The notes under the pieces: generated by a model
Seen by the model: the letters and a program-made list of their open reading frames with translations, nothing else
Databases searched by the model: none
What the model was told of the DNA's origin: nothing
Made by a program: the position numbers and the translations under genes
Shown: positions 44,656-53,984 of the stretch, one piece after another
Position numbering within the stretch: position 1 is the first letter of the stretch
How the letters are laid out: every line of letters starts with the position of its first letter
Source: Hyaloscypha bicolor E
Lineage: Eukaryota; Ascomycota; Leotiomycetes; Helotiales; Hyaloscyphaceae
Assembly: GCF_002865645.1 (NCBI RefSeq)
Contig: NW_020194562.1
Span: 1 to 64,000, forward strand
DNA length: 64,000 nucleotides
Reading direction: 5' to 3'

Positions 44656-45732
44656 ATGAAGTCTCTAAAGACACCTACATCCCCTTCGACAGTTGGAGGA
44701 ACAAAAGCCTTAATACCAACTATTCAAGATCTAGAGAGTTTCAATACGTTCGGCTTGAGAAGTTTAGCTTCGAACTATGTCCGAATCTATTCTCTCGATT
44801 TGCTTATTGAACTGTCAAACTTTGCATCAGAGTACGAACAAGTTTGGATTCTCGGTGGGGGCAGCAACACCATTCTGCCTTCCCGCGTAGAAGGCCTCGT
44901 TGTACACCAGGTGATGCGTGGCCTTAAATGGAAGACAGAAGGCAATGGGAGAATTATTATCGAGGCCATGGCAGGGGAAAACTGGCACGATCTCGTTACT
45001 TGGAGTGTCGAGCAAGGATGGGGTGGCCTCGAGAACCTAGCGCTCATTCCTGGCACTGTGGGTGCCGCACCCGTGCAAAATATTGGAGCATACGGTGTCG
45101 AGATAGGTGACTTCATTCTCGATGTCACCGCATGGGATATGAAGGAGCGGCGCTTTGTTGTCTTGTCGAGAGAGGAGTGCGTGTTCTCATATCGGAAGAG
45201 TCGCTTCCAATCTCTTGACGCAAGGCGATGGTTGATCATCAGCGTCTCATTGGAAGTGAGACGCGAGGGTTGGGAAGCAAAGCTGGACTACCCAGATTTC
45301 AAGAATGATTGGGAATTATCTTCTATTGATCGTGGGATTATAAAACCGAGGGACGTATTTGATGCAGTATGTCGCATCCGTCGAAGGAAGCTGCCAGATC
45401 CACGGCTCATTGGCAATGCAGGAAGCTTCTTCAAGAATCCTGTGATACCCAGAAAACAACTTTACACGCTGAAGATGCAATATTCAGCTATCAAAGCTTA
45501 TGAGCAACCTGGAGAATGCGCCAAGCTAGCTGCAGCTTGGCTGATAGACCAATGTGGCTGGAAGGGCTACCAGGGAAACAAAGTTGGAGTTGACCACAGA
45601 CACAGTCTAGTGCTCGTTAATCATGGAGGGGCAAGTATTGATGATATTATATCTCTTGCTCATGACATCCGGAAAAGTGTTCATCTCAGATTCTCTATAT
45701 GGCTCGAGATGGAACCCATATTTGTCCATTAA
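44656..45732 (+). CDS. murB: MurB-type UDP-N-acetylenolpyruvylglucosamine reductase
   Basis: An intronless frame of 358 aa from ATG 44656. MurB is an FAD enzyme that uses NADPH to reduce the MurA product to UDP-N-acetylmuramate. The pattern is that of the E. coli-like type I enzyme: FNTFGLRS, the FAD-binding ILGGGSNTIL, AGENWHDLV, GLENLALIPGTVGAAPVQN, then IGAYGVE. The catalytic residues are R180 (FSYRKSRF), S257 (GNAGSFFKNP) and E351 (WLEME), and Y212, characteristic of type I, is also present. Nothing expected is missing. It follows murA on the same strand, so the two consecutive steps are encoded side by side. I infer transfer from a proteobacterium-like donor, which would need a tree. murC-F and peptidoglycan synthases are not in the window, so the fate of UDP-MurNAc is open. 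Confidence 0.92.
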   Translation: MKSLKTPTSPSTVGGTKALIPTIQDLESFNTFGLRSLASNYVRIYSLDLLIELSNFASEYEQVWILGGGSNTILPSRVEGLVVHQVMRGLKWKTEGNGRIIIEAMAGENWHDLVTWSVEQGWGGLENLALIPGTVGAAPVQNIGAYGVEIGDFILDVTAWDMKERRFVVLSREECVFSYRKSRFQSLDARRWLIISVSLEVRREGWEAKLDYPDFKNDWELSSIDRGIIKPRDVFDAVCRIRRRKLPDPRLIGNAGSFFKNPVIPRKQLYTLKMQYSAIKAYEQPGECAKLAAAWLIDQCGWKGYQGNKVGVDHRHSLVLVNHGGASIDDIISLAHDIRKSVHLRFSIWLEMEPIFVH

Positions 45733-45934
45733 GAATTCATTTTTCCCCTACATACGTCACAGTGATATTGTCACAGCCGTGCGCAGTGTTTCAAGCAGTG
45801 TTTCTTGGTCCTCGACATAGAAACCTTTTCCATCGAGAGAAGTCCTTACAAGTGCACGTGCGATATGAATGATGTGGCACTCGGTACGGCCAGTAAGATC
45901 CTTAATCACTATCTAAATTCTCATTGGTCCTGTA

Positions 45935-46900
45935 TCAATATTCTTCCTTTTTCTTTAGGAATATCATGCCAACAGGACTACCTCCCTCTATCCAATCTCT
46001 GCATTCACCTTCTGGAACTTCGGCCATAGCTTCTTTCACCCTTCTGATCATATATACCGCGCAGTCTTCAACTTCTCCCCTTTCCAATTGCTCTTTATGA
46101 GCTTCGCGCCATCTGTTGACCCCACTCGTGGTGCCTAGCCCATGTTGCAACATTTTGAGCGAGCTAGTCATACTTTGAACATATTTCTGACCTGGCTCAA
46201 GTTGACCATTCTTGTTGAACTCTACCCGTTTGAACTTGGACTGGTCAAATGCCGCCATAGCCGCCTGGATGCTAGGATCCGAATCTTTGATGGTCCAAGG
46301 TAATTCCAGGTCTTGATAAAGTTCCCGATAGAGTTTATTTTGAGGTAGCTCGTACGCTCCAAGGATTTCTCGATGAACATCGGCGAAGACTTGTTGGACT
46401 TTCCCCGCGTTGGGAGTTGAGTAAGGATCGCAATACAAGGACCCAGTACACCACAAAGCTATAGTGCCACCTGGTCTCAGCATCTTTGCAGCAGATGTAT
46501 AGAATTCAGGGAGGTTGAACCAATGAGCGGCCGTTCCAGCACTGATCAAGTCGACTGTGCCTGGTCGAATCTCCGAAATCGAGGTAAGGTCTTCCGCTGC
46601 GCAGACAATAAATTTCGTTCTCTCGCCGCTTGCAGTCAGAGGCGCAGTTTCCTGGGCTGTCTCAATCATGCTCTCTCCTGGATCGGACCCAAAAGCGTGC
46701 TGGAAAAGGGGAGCCAAAGAGCGGGTGGCAGTTCCTGGACCACATCCGACATCGAGGAGCAGATCCATTTGGCCTCCGGTGCATTCATGCACCTCGATCA
46801 CGGTGTTGATCACCTTTTCAGAGTATCCTGGACGAAGAGCAGCATATTTGGCTGCGGCTGCAGGTGCGTAATTTCGAAATGTTGGATCATTGCCCGTCAT
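45935..46900 (-). CDS. class I SAM-dependent methyltransferase (Tmt1/Crg1-like)
   Basis: A single exon encodes 321 aa. SAM-binding motif I is LLLDVGCGPGTATRSLAP, the acidic post-I region follows (FGSDPGESMIETAQ), and DLISAGTAAHWFNLPEFY with LRPGGTIALW are motifs II/III typical of fungal trans-aconitate/Crg1-like small-molecule methyltransferases. The N-terminal YAPAAAAKYAALRPGY is also shared by that family. It is transcribed away from the acyltransferase-like gene and toward murB (tail to tail). Whether it acts in the same pathway is unknown. Cytosolic; substrate not predictable. Confidence 0.88.
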   Translation of the reverse strand: MTGNDPTFRNYAPAAAAKYAALRPGYSEKVINTVIEVHECTGGQMDLLLDVGCGPGTATRSLAPLFQHAFGSDPGESMIETAQETAPLTASGERTKFIVCAAEDLTSISEIRPGTVDLISAGTAAHWFNLPEFYTSAAKMLRPGGTIALWCTGSLYCDPYSTPNAGKVQQVFADVHREILGAYELPQNKLYRELYQDLELPWTIKDSDPSIQAAMAAFDQSKFKRVEFNKNGQLEPGQKYVQSMTSSLKMLQHGLGTTSGVNRWREAHKEQLERGEVEDCAVYMIRRVKEAMAEVPEGECRDWIEGGSPVGMIFLKKKEEY

Positions 46901-47548
46901 GTTGACTTTGGTGATAGCGAGAAGAGTAAAAGATATTGTGAATGTTGTGACGAAAAAGCCTCCCCCCCCTTTTTTTTTGATAAGGTAGCTCGCAAAGGAA
47001 GTGGACGCTTCTCATCAAGGTGTTACTGAGGCAGCCGCGTGTATATAGTCAGTTCTGGTCGTGACGCAATCAAGCAACCTTCTTGTCGCCTGTATTTTCT
47101 GTTACACCATGCTAATGCAGCTTCTTCAGGGGCCTGTACAGCCAGGGATTGAATGGTGCTGACGGGGGCGCTTCCAACCCCCAACGGGCTGATGCGGCGG
47201 TGCCCAATTTAGTTTCAAGGCTTAGTCGAACCCCCACGGCATCTTTTTATGCCCCCAGACTCAGACTCCTGAATCCTTGACAGAAAATAACCTCCCATTC
47301 CTAGAATAGAGAAGTTTAAAATTAGCAAGGACCAAATACGCGTATCGGGTTTCTAAAAGATTCCTTCGGCGCGGGATTGCTCAACTACGCCGTGCCTTTT
47401 TCTTTACACATATTTCATTTTATCCTGGGAACTGCAAAGATTCTTCAGATCTACAGATATCCTAACGTTAGCTCGCTTTTTGAGCTTTTCGGGTTTTCAA
47501 ATCTTTCTATTTCTGCGTGTGTCTACCACCACAGTGGCAACCAACATT
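46901..47548. promoter_or_regulatory. divergent intergenic region, methyltransferase / acyltransferase-like gene
   Basis: About 650 bp separating two divergent ATGs, with a C8T9 run at 46962-46978. It is the likely bidirectional control region. No binding site can be named from the sequence alone. Confidence 0.4.
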
Positions 47549-49339
47549 ATGAACCCGACTATTGGGAAAGATGGCTCACAAGGAGCCAATCTTCAGCGAC
47601 TCATTCTTTACTCGCTTTCCCAAGATGAACGTCTTCCCTCATTTCCAAACCCATCCTATGCAAACTTAGTCGATAACATAATCGAAAAGGCTGCCGTTGG
47701 AAACAAGAATCTTGATTTGGGGCATCTCCGCCAATCTGTCGTATCACTAGAGCCAGAATTGGAAAACAAATTTCAGGCTGAGGTGTCCCGGATGATGGGT
47801 AGTTTGTCGTCTAGAAATTGGTTCACGAACCAGTTAAGGTTACGATATCTGTCATTTCGCGGCCCACTTTGCGATATGTCGCAAGTTGCAATCCTTTCTA
47901 GTCCTGCAGAAAGTCAAACAATTTCAACAGCCAGGCTTCTTCACAAGGTCGCCATGGCAATCACCTCACTTGATACGGTTCATGCGATAGGCTGTGATCG
48001 AAAAGGGAATCGTTTTGAGACGCAGCAGCTTCGGGATATATTTGCTACTACTCGAGTACCGGGTCACGACATTGACGTTCTGAAGACCTCTCCTAGATCC
48101 TCGCATGCAGTCCTTTTTTCGAATGGACATACTTTCAGAGTCTGTATACTAGACAGACAATTACGGCCTGTTCCAGTATCGGTGCTGGCAACACAAGTTC
48201 AAAACATCCTTCACATCTCATCGGCAAAACCAAAATCAATCAACATAGCACTGTACTCAACATTGATGGAACGACAGTGCTGGGCTGAGTTAAGACATCG
48301 CTATGTGAAAATTAATCCAGAGGCGATCGACGATATTGAGTCCGCGATCGTTTCAGTTGCGTTGCACACCGCATTGCCTTTGGACCAGGATGAAAAACTG
48401 AAGCTAGCAAAGGAAGACAACAGCTGCGTGTATTCTGACAACGTTCTCGGATTTTCGATTTTCCCCGATGGGACAGCTGCCGGGAGAGTCGATCACTCAG
48501 TTGCTGACGGTGGACTATTGGTCTTACTCTGGCAGCATTTGTCTTCCCTCCGAATAAGCATCGACAACAAGCATGCAGCTCAACACCTCCTGAATGCCAT
48601 TTTACCGAAAGAGCTTCATATCGGAAATGAATCGTTGAGTCAACCTTCCTCAATCCAAGGGCCAGCCCTTCTGCGCAAATCAGTTATTTCAAGGATTCCC
48701 CAGGATCCAAATCTGTCTCGTATCTTGCGGTACACGAAACTCTCCCACGCAATTTATCTTTTTGCCTATCAGGGGGCATTGTTGTCTATATTTGACGAAT
48801 CTGACTGTTCCATCCACGAGCCAGTGTCGACTCGCAGCTATGCCGAAGGTCGATGCGACAGACACTATGTCACTACAAAAGAATTGGTGTCATTTTGCAG
48901 AGCTCTCGAAGAAAATAGGTCTTTGGGAAGCCTGATCTCTGACTTCAAGGAGGCACTACAGATGTACAGAGCTGGTTTGGAGGCCACGAGAAGGGGTCAG
49001 GGGTTTGGGGCTGCGATCGGAATTTTAGAGAAATCGCTTTCCTCAATGAAAGATTCTGATAGCAAAAGTCAGATGATACAGGCTGCGAAAACTTTCAAGA
49101 AGCGTGGTGCACTGTTTACGGGGTTTCCTTTCGCGCCAGCTGTTGATGCTGTTGAAGGATTCGTCTCTGCAGCCGACCGAGTATCATGTGTCTACATCGG
49201 CCACGAATCGGAAGTCATCATTTGTTTGACCGGCTCTGGCATGTTCTGCGGCATTCTTCATCGAATCAAGGAAGTCATGGAGAAAAATATTAGCGGTATC
49301 ACTCAAGCCGTTCTTAATTCAGGTCTTATATCAATCTAA
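47549..49339 (+). CDS. divergent carnitine/choline O-acyltransferase-family protein
   Basis: The true ATG is 47549 (the upstream frame opens at TTG), giving 596 aa in one exon. Family landmarks appear in order: LRYLSFRGPLCDMSQ, IFATTRVPGHDIDVL, SHAVLFSNGHTFRVCILD, the catalytic-His block GRVDHSVADGG (His316), and EPVSTRSYAEGRCD (~427). Carnitine/choline acyltransferases move acyl groups between CoA and a hydroxylated amine. Here the usual STS motif late in the protein is not seen (the region reads GALFTGFPFAPA), and the terminal block is diverged, so the acceptor may have changed. No peroxisomal SKL or mitochondrial signal is evident. Its place beside murA/murB and an exporter suggests a role in a specialised pathway. 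Confidence 0.82.
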   Translation: MNPTIGKDGSQGANLQRLILYSLSQDERLPSFPNPSYANLVDNIIEKAAVGNKNLDLGHLRQSVVSLEPELENKFQAEVSRMMGSLSSRNWFTNQLRLRYLSFRGPLCDMSQVAILSSPAESQTISTARLLHKVAMAITSLDTVHAIGCDRKGNRFETQQLRDIFATTRVPGHDIDVLKTSPRSSHAVLFSNGHTFRVCILDRQLRPVPVSVLATQVQNILHISSAKPKSINIALYSTLMERQCWAELRHRYVKINPEAIDDIESAIVSVALHTALPLDQDEKLKLAKEDNSCVYSDNVLGFSIFPDGTAAGRVDHSVADGGLLVLLWQHLSSLRISIDNKHAAQHLLNAILPKELHIGNESLSQPSSIQGPALLRKSVISRIPQDPNLSRILRYTKLSHAIYLFAYQGALLSIFDESDCSIHEPVSTRSYAEGRCDRHYVTTKELVSFCRALEENRSLGSLISDFKEALQMYRAGLEATRRGQGFGAAIGILEKSLSSMKDSDSKSQMIQAAKTFKKRGALFTGFPFAPAVDAVEGFVSAADRVSCVYIGHESEVIICLTGSGMFCGILHRIKEVMEKNISGITQAVLNSGLISI

Positions 49340-49840
49340 CTGAGGTAAGGCACAGTCAACTTTCCGCTTGTATTGTGGAACGAGGAGGAAATGGCAAAAT
49401 TGGAGGGCATTGATGTAACAGAATCTTTGAGCAAGAAAGCGGGCATTGAAAGCATTGAAATAAACAATAATTTTCATTCTTTTGCCACTGAGTTATCAAT
49501 CCGTATGAGATAGCAAGACTCCTTAATTATTCGCCTCGCAGTGGACAAAAAGGAGGCACTGATTTTCGATGTTCTCCGGCGTCTCCGCAAAAGTTTAACT
49601 TTTATCTAGACTAAAAGGGAGCAGGCCTTTTAATATTCTACAACATCCAAGGTATTTGAAGAAAGAAGTCTTTGAATATACTGTAGGGTAGCTCAAATTG
49701 TTCGATTGTTAGCGTCGTACACTGAATAAGGCGCATGTCCGGAAAAGGTCGTAATAATAAGTAGTACGTGCTAAAACAGCCAAGTACATATAACTGCCTA
49801 CGTGACTGTCTCCCATATCCCTACCATATTACGTGATCGC
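49340..49840. other. 3' flank of the acyltransferase-like gene
   Basis: Normal-composition sequence up to the MITE target duplication. No gene or repeat seen. Confidence 0.5.
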
Positions 49841-49848
49841 TTTTCGAC

Positions 49849-50457
49849 CAGTGTGTCAAAAAATAATCAAGGCTAATTAATTAGAATTAATTATAATCAT
49901 CACGTGATAATGCAAAAGTATACTTTCTTAGGCATTTCTAAAGATTATTAAATAACTAATAGCTATATTAATAAAATATAAATAAAATCTATAAAGCATA
50001 TATAAGAGTATAAAATTAGTCTAAATCTAAAATAACAAACTAGTTTTTGTTATGTGGTACCAGTCACGTGGTGCTATTGCACGTGACTTAGCATGTAGCC
50101 AGTGCTTCCTTAGCCTGGCAGATAGCCTTTAGCTCAATTCAAGCTCTTTACTACTACTATAACACTGGAAATCAAGGAGGTTCTAGCGCCTTTGGCTTCG
50201 CTTACTAATTAGCGCTAGGCCTGGTTTAGTAAAGAGCGCCTTTAGCAATACCGAATACGGCTAGCCCAGACCTTATTTTGGCCTTATCTCGGCTTCCGAA
50301 GCTCCAGAGTCATGTGCGCAATCACGTGATAAATCTAATTAATTATCTTTGATTATCTTTGATTATAATTAAGTATGATTTGATTGGCTTGATTTTGACT
50401 TGATTTGATTTGAGTAGGGGGGTCTAATCAAATCAAACCTAATCATTTGACACACTG
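49849..50457. mobile_element. hAT-like MITE, family 2, copy 2 (609 bp)
   Basis: Ends CAGTGTGTCAAA / TTTGACACACTG with an exact 8-bp duplication TTTTCGAC (49841-49848 and 50458-50465), different from copy 1, so it is an independent insertion. It is close to identical with 36492-37166 over several hundred bases, implying recent activity and little RIP. It lies 46 bp past the stop of the neighbouring minus-strand gene, probably in or next to its 3' UTR. Confidence 0.92.
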
Positions 50458-50502
50458 TTTTCGACTATTTAACTATGTCTTTAAAATTTCCTCGAACGCA
50501 TT

Positions 50503-53500
50503 TTACTTGCTAGATTTATTATTTTCATCATCCCCTCCAAGTCTCTTTATTGCCGTTCTATTCCCCTCCCCAGACCCAACCTTAATACTCTCGGAAGAGA
50601 GCTCTATCGAAGTTCCAGAATTAAAACTATCTAACGAAGAACTCCCACTTTCGCTAGGAGAGCTCGATTCTCGTGACTCTGCGAAGTTTGTTTGTAAATT
50701 CAATGGGCAATTTTCTTGGCTGTAAAATGCGCGGGTGTTCGGTTGCAGATGAGTGACGGCTGGCAGCGGAAGTCGACGTGTAGCCTGGCCGAATATTATA
50801 GCCCCACCCTCCTCCAGTCTTACAGGAGGAACCATAGTCCCGAAAGTCAGCCCAGAGTCGGGTAAAATCTGCTGGAGTCTCTCGCATGTACAGCGGAAAG
50901 AGCTATCGCTCGCATGGCACTTCTCGAATAATACTCTGCCTCGGTGCCATTGTAGATGAGTGGATGTGAGATGTTTCCTTGTTAGGCGAGATCCAGACTG
51001 TTCGAATAGTTTATTGATGGTGGTGGCACCTACTGTGAGATAGTCCTTCTCTTTCGGCACCGCTCTCCACATATGGCAAAGTCCCTTGAGCGAGCACTCT
51101 GCCGGCTTGATAATATCTCCAAAGCCGCTGGCAAAGAGGACTATGGCGTTGATATCGGTTGCAAGGTCAACCCAACCGCCACATGTCTTCTTAATGGGAG
51201 TTTCTTTGAGCCGGAGAGGTGAGACTTCGTCGACTATGTCCATGAACTCCCAACCATGCAAGTTTTTCCGAATTGGCCAGTGAAGTGTTCGGTCCGCAGA
51301 TGATGCAACCTTTACTACTTTATCCATCAAGCATTCAAGTATGGACCAGACGCCCAATACCAGATCTCTGAAATGGAAGTTGGGGTTACCTGCGTCATCT
51401 TCACCTAGAACTGTTGAGGAATTTTCTAACAACATCCTTTCTGCCGCTTCATATGTATCCAGCTCTGGGTCCGCGGGATTCATACGAACGAGCTTCTGTT
51501 GGACACTAAAACGTTCTCGAAAATGTCTCGTCTGGGCGATATGTGCAATCACCGCCGATGATGGCACCAGCCAACCCCTCCTCTCTTCCGTATCATACAA
51601 AACAACCGGAGTTTTGGAGGCATGTTTGACTATCCTCTGATAAGGACCAGTTCGGGAGATGTGCAACTTACTATCCTTGGGACCCACGGAAAATTTGAGA
51701 TCGCCGGTGATAAAGTTCTGGAATCCGATACTCCCTCCCGAAAAGGCTGCACATGCTACTGGTTCTTTGGTCGCGCTCCAATCAATGTTCTCATATTTAG
51801 CATCTTCAGTTCCAAGGTGGGTGCTTGTCTTTTCCCACCACCCAAGAAATGCCCGTGTTGAGGAGATCGATTCCAGGCCAACTGTATCAACCAGAGCTCT
51901 TCCTGGACAACGTCCGTCCACTTCCCAAAACGGAAGTCTAGAATCATCCTCGTTCCGGATGAAATGCCATTGGATAGAGTCGCCAGTGCGCTTCAATGGC
52001 ACGAACATGCTCGAAAACCCTTTCAGCAAGACACCACCCTCGTATTCCACGGCGTGACTGGCGCCACCTAAAGTAGCCATAATCTCGAGCGGAATCTCTA
52101 AACCAACCTCATCTGCCCGGTTTGAGGTTGGAAAACCGCAAGCAATAACTGGATTTACAAAGAGGTTGTGCCAGCAACTGATTTCAGTCTCTTTGAGGGG
52201 GTTAACACTGAACTTGATGTGAAAATTTGTCGAAAATGCGTGGAATGGGGAGATTAGAGCTTCGGAGCGGCCAACATGACCTGTACCCGAAGTACGAAGA
52301 GCTGCGCCAAGGAAAGCCAATTGTTGGCCAATTTCTGATACCATTTTCAGGGGCCCGATAACTTCGACTGCGATACTTGATGCTGCTTTAGACACTCCCA
52401 CTACTCTTGTAATGGCTGAGAAGTGCTTGTCGAACTCTGAAAAGTTTAGCAAAAATCACCGAAGCATAACAAGTCATGTCAACATACCCCTCGAATTGGA
52501 GTCGCCAACTTCAAGAAATCTTTGCAGAACATCCAAGAGTACTTGGCCTGATTCTGGCCAATGACTCCTCGTGTATTCCCCAACAGTTGCGGCTTGAGCG
52601 TCAACTGCACGCCCAATCAAGACAATGACAGACTCAAGTGATATCGTTGCTCCGCTCTTGCACTGATCATTCCAAAACTCCTCGGCGCTCCAGTGAACTT
52701 GGAAGGTGCTTTTGTATACGCAGTGAGCCATATGATCTTGGTCATTCCGCGTGCCTGTATCTTGATCATCTTTGATATAAAATTCGCTGTCTTCGATTTT
52801 TTTGAGGGCATCTTGGCAGCATAACCGTAGCAGCGTGGCTCTGATTACTGCTTCGATCTCGTTGACAGTATGGCCTCTAAAGATGGAATCTGATTTTAGA
52901 TCCCCCTGAGTCATCTGGCTATTTAGATCCTTCATCTTTCCCGTCCCAGTTGATACCATGTCAAGGGTTGTGTTCGATGTATTTGGAGGATTGTCTGAGA
53001 AAAGTAATATATCGAAGAGTGATTGATTCGTCTGATGGAACACTACGCAATTAACATATACTGGCTTTCGTCCGCGTGTGGGATATCGACTTACAAGGAT
53101 CAACCCGGATTTCATATCTGCTCTCTCCTGGCGTCTTCAATCTAGCAATTGCTATCAACCCAGCGATATCATTTTTCGTGTTTTCCCAGCTTTGGCTATC
53201 TTCACCCTTTTTCACTGTGAAGTCAGTGATGGCATCGTGACCTGAAAGGAGAGCCTCGAATCTGAAGCCATCTAACGATGCAAGAGGCAGCCCGGATTTC
53301 CGGGAGTATGTTGCAAAGAATTCGGGGAGGCTAAGGTTGTCCACTTCGGTTAACGATAGGTCAAACGTGGTGGCATGAACATTTCGAAAGATTATATCAA
53401 ATAGCTTTTTGGGTTCCGGTCCAGTAATTGCAGATACCGGTGGGGCAATGCTGTGGTCTTCGATGATCAGGCCTTCAGAAGTCATCAAAAAGCTAGGCGA

Positions 53501-53530
53501 GATTCGTTTCATTGTGTTCATTGAAATCAT
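50503..53530 (-). CDS. large fungal protein of unknown function (WHNLFVNPVIACGFP motif)
   Basis: Three exons (53530-53095, 53042-52488, 52436-50503) give 974 aa. The introns are 52 bp (GTAAGT...GTAG) and 51 bp (GTATGT...TCAG) and phases close. Around residue 419 it carries WHNLFVNPVIACGFP followed by a block that begins LEIPLEIMATLGGA. I recognise this as a conserved module of large lineage-specific Pezizomycotina proteins with no known activity. The N-terminal third contains a segment ending in LLRLCCQDALKKIE, with no catalytic signature. The C-terminus is Ser/Glu-rich and likely disordered. Its 5' neighbour, a small Cys/His-rich protein on the same strand, may be functionally linked, since such small proteins recur in accessory regions. 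No function is claimed. Confidence 0.78.
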
Positions 53531-53621
53531 TGGGTGGCCGGCACTTGTTGTGCTGCTTGAATGTATTGGAATCGCGAGAGTCGAACCCCTTTAGGATGAA
53601 ATCAGTCATGTTTAATTCCGT

Positions 53622-53984
53622 TCATAGGGGACTGTCGACTTCGTACCCGCCGTCTTCCAAGTTGTCCTGCCCCACAGCACGATCGTGCAAGAGCCTCTGG
53701 ATATCACGCCTGAGGCCGCAGATATCCTCCTCAGCCTTGGCAACTGAAGCGGTGCGGCCGTGTTCCTTTTTCCACCGGCGGATTCTCTCTTCCTCCTTCC
53801 GGATAGCTCTCTCCTTATTATCGATTTTCGTGCAGATCTTGCATTTCTCGGCAAGTTTGTAGCGATTCATCACAAGCTTCATGCCACAAACTTCCCCTGT
53901 CCGATATTCTTTTTGGCAATGCCGTCGAAAGTGTCCCCATTTCCAGCATTGGCAAGCCATCTCATTAGCATCGTAGAAGCACAT
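53622..53984 (-). CDS. small Cys/His-rich fungal protein with coiled tail
   Basis: An intact 120-aa frame starts at ATG 53984. The first half has regularly placed Cys and His (C2, C11, C13, H18, H22, C23, C33, C48, C51) in a pattern MACQCWKWGHFRRHCQKEY then CGMKLVM and CKICTKID, suggesting a zinc-binding fold. The second half is a charged helix (RAIRKEEERIRRWKKEH). Short proteins of this look are widespread in filamentous ascomycetes and uncharacterised. It is about 90 bp upstream of the 974-aa gene on the same strand. Confidence 0.7.
   Translation of the reverse strand: MCFYDANEMACQCWKWGHFRRHCQKEYRTGEVCGMKLVMNRYKLAEKCKICTKIDNKERAIRKEEERIRRWKKEHGRTASVAKAEEDICGLRRDIQRLLHDRAVGQDNLEDGGYEVDSPL

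Noticed and set aside
42807..45732. Bacterial contamination as the source of murA/murB
   Set aside because: They sit in continuous sequence between a spliced fungal ABC gene, hAT MITEs and a fungal methyltransferase, and no other bacterial gene is present.
36492..50457. Composite transposon carrying the mur cluster
   Set aside because: Each MITE has its own different 8-bp target duplication, so the two did not move as one unit.
53512..53862. Plus-strand frame opposite the small Cys-rich gene
   Set aside because: It is the antisense shadow of 53622-53984 and shows no motif.
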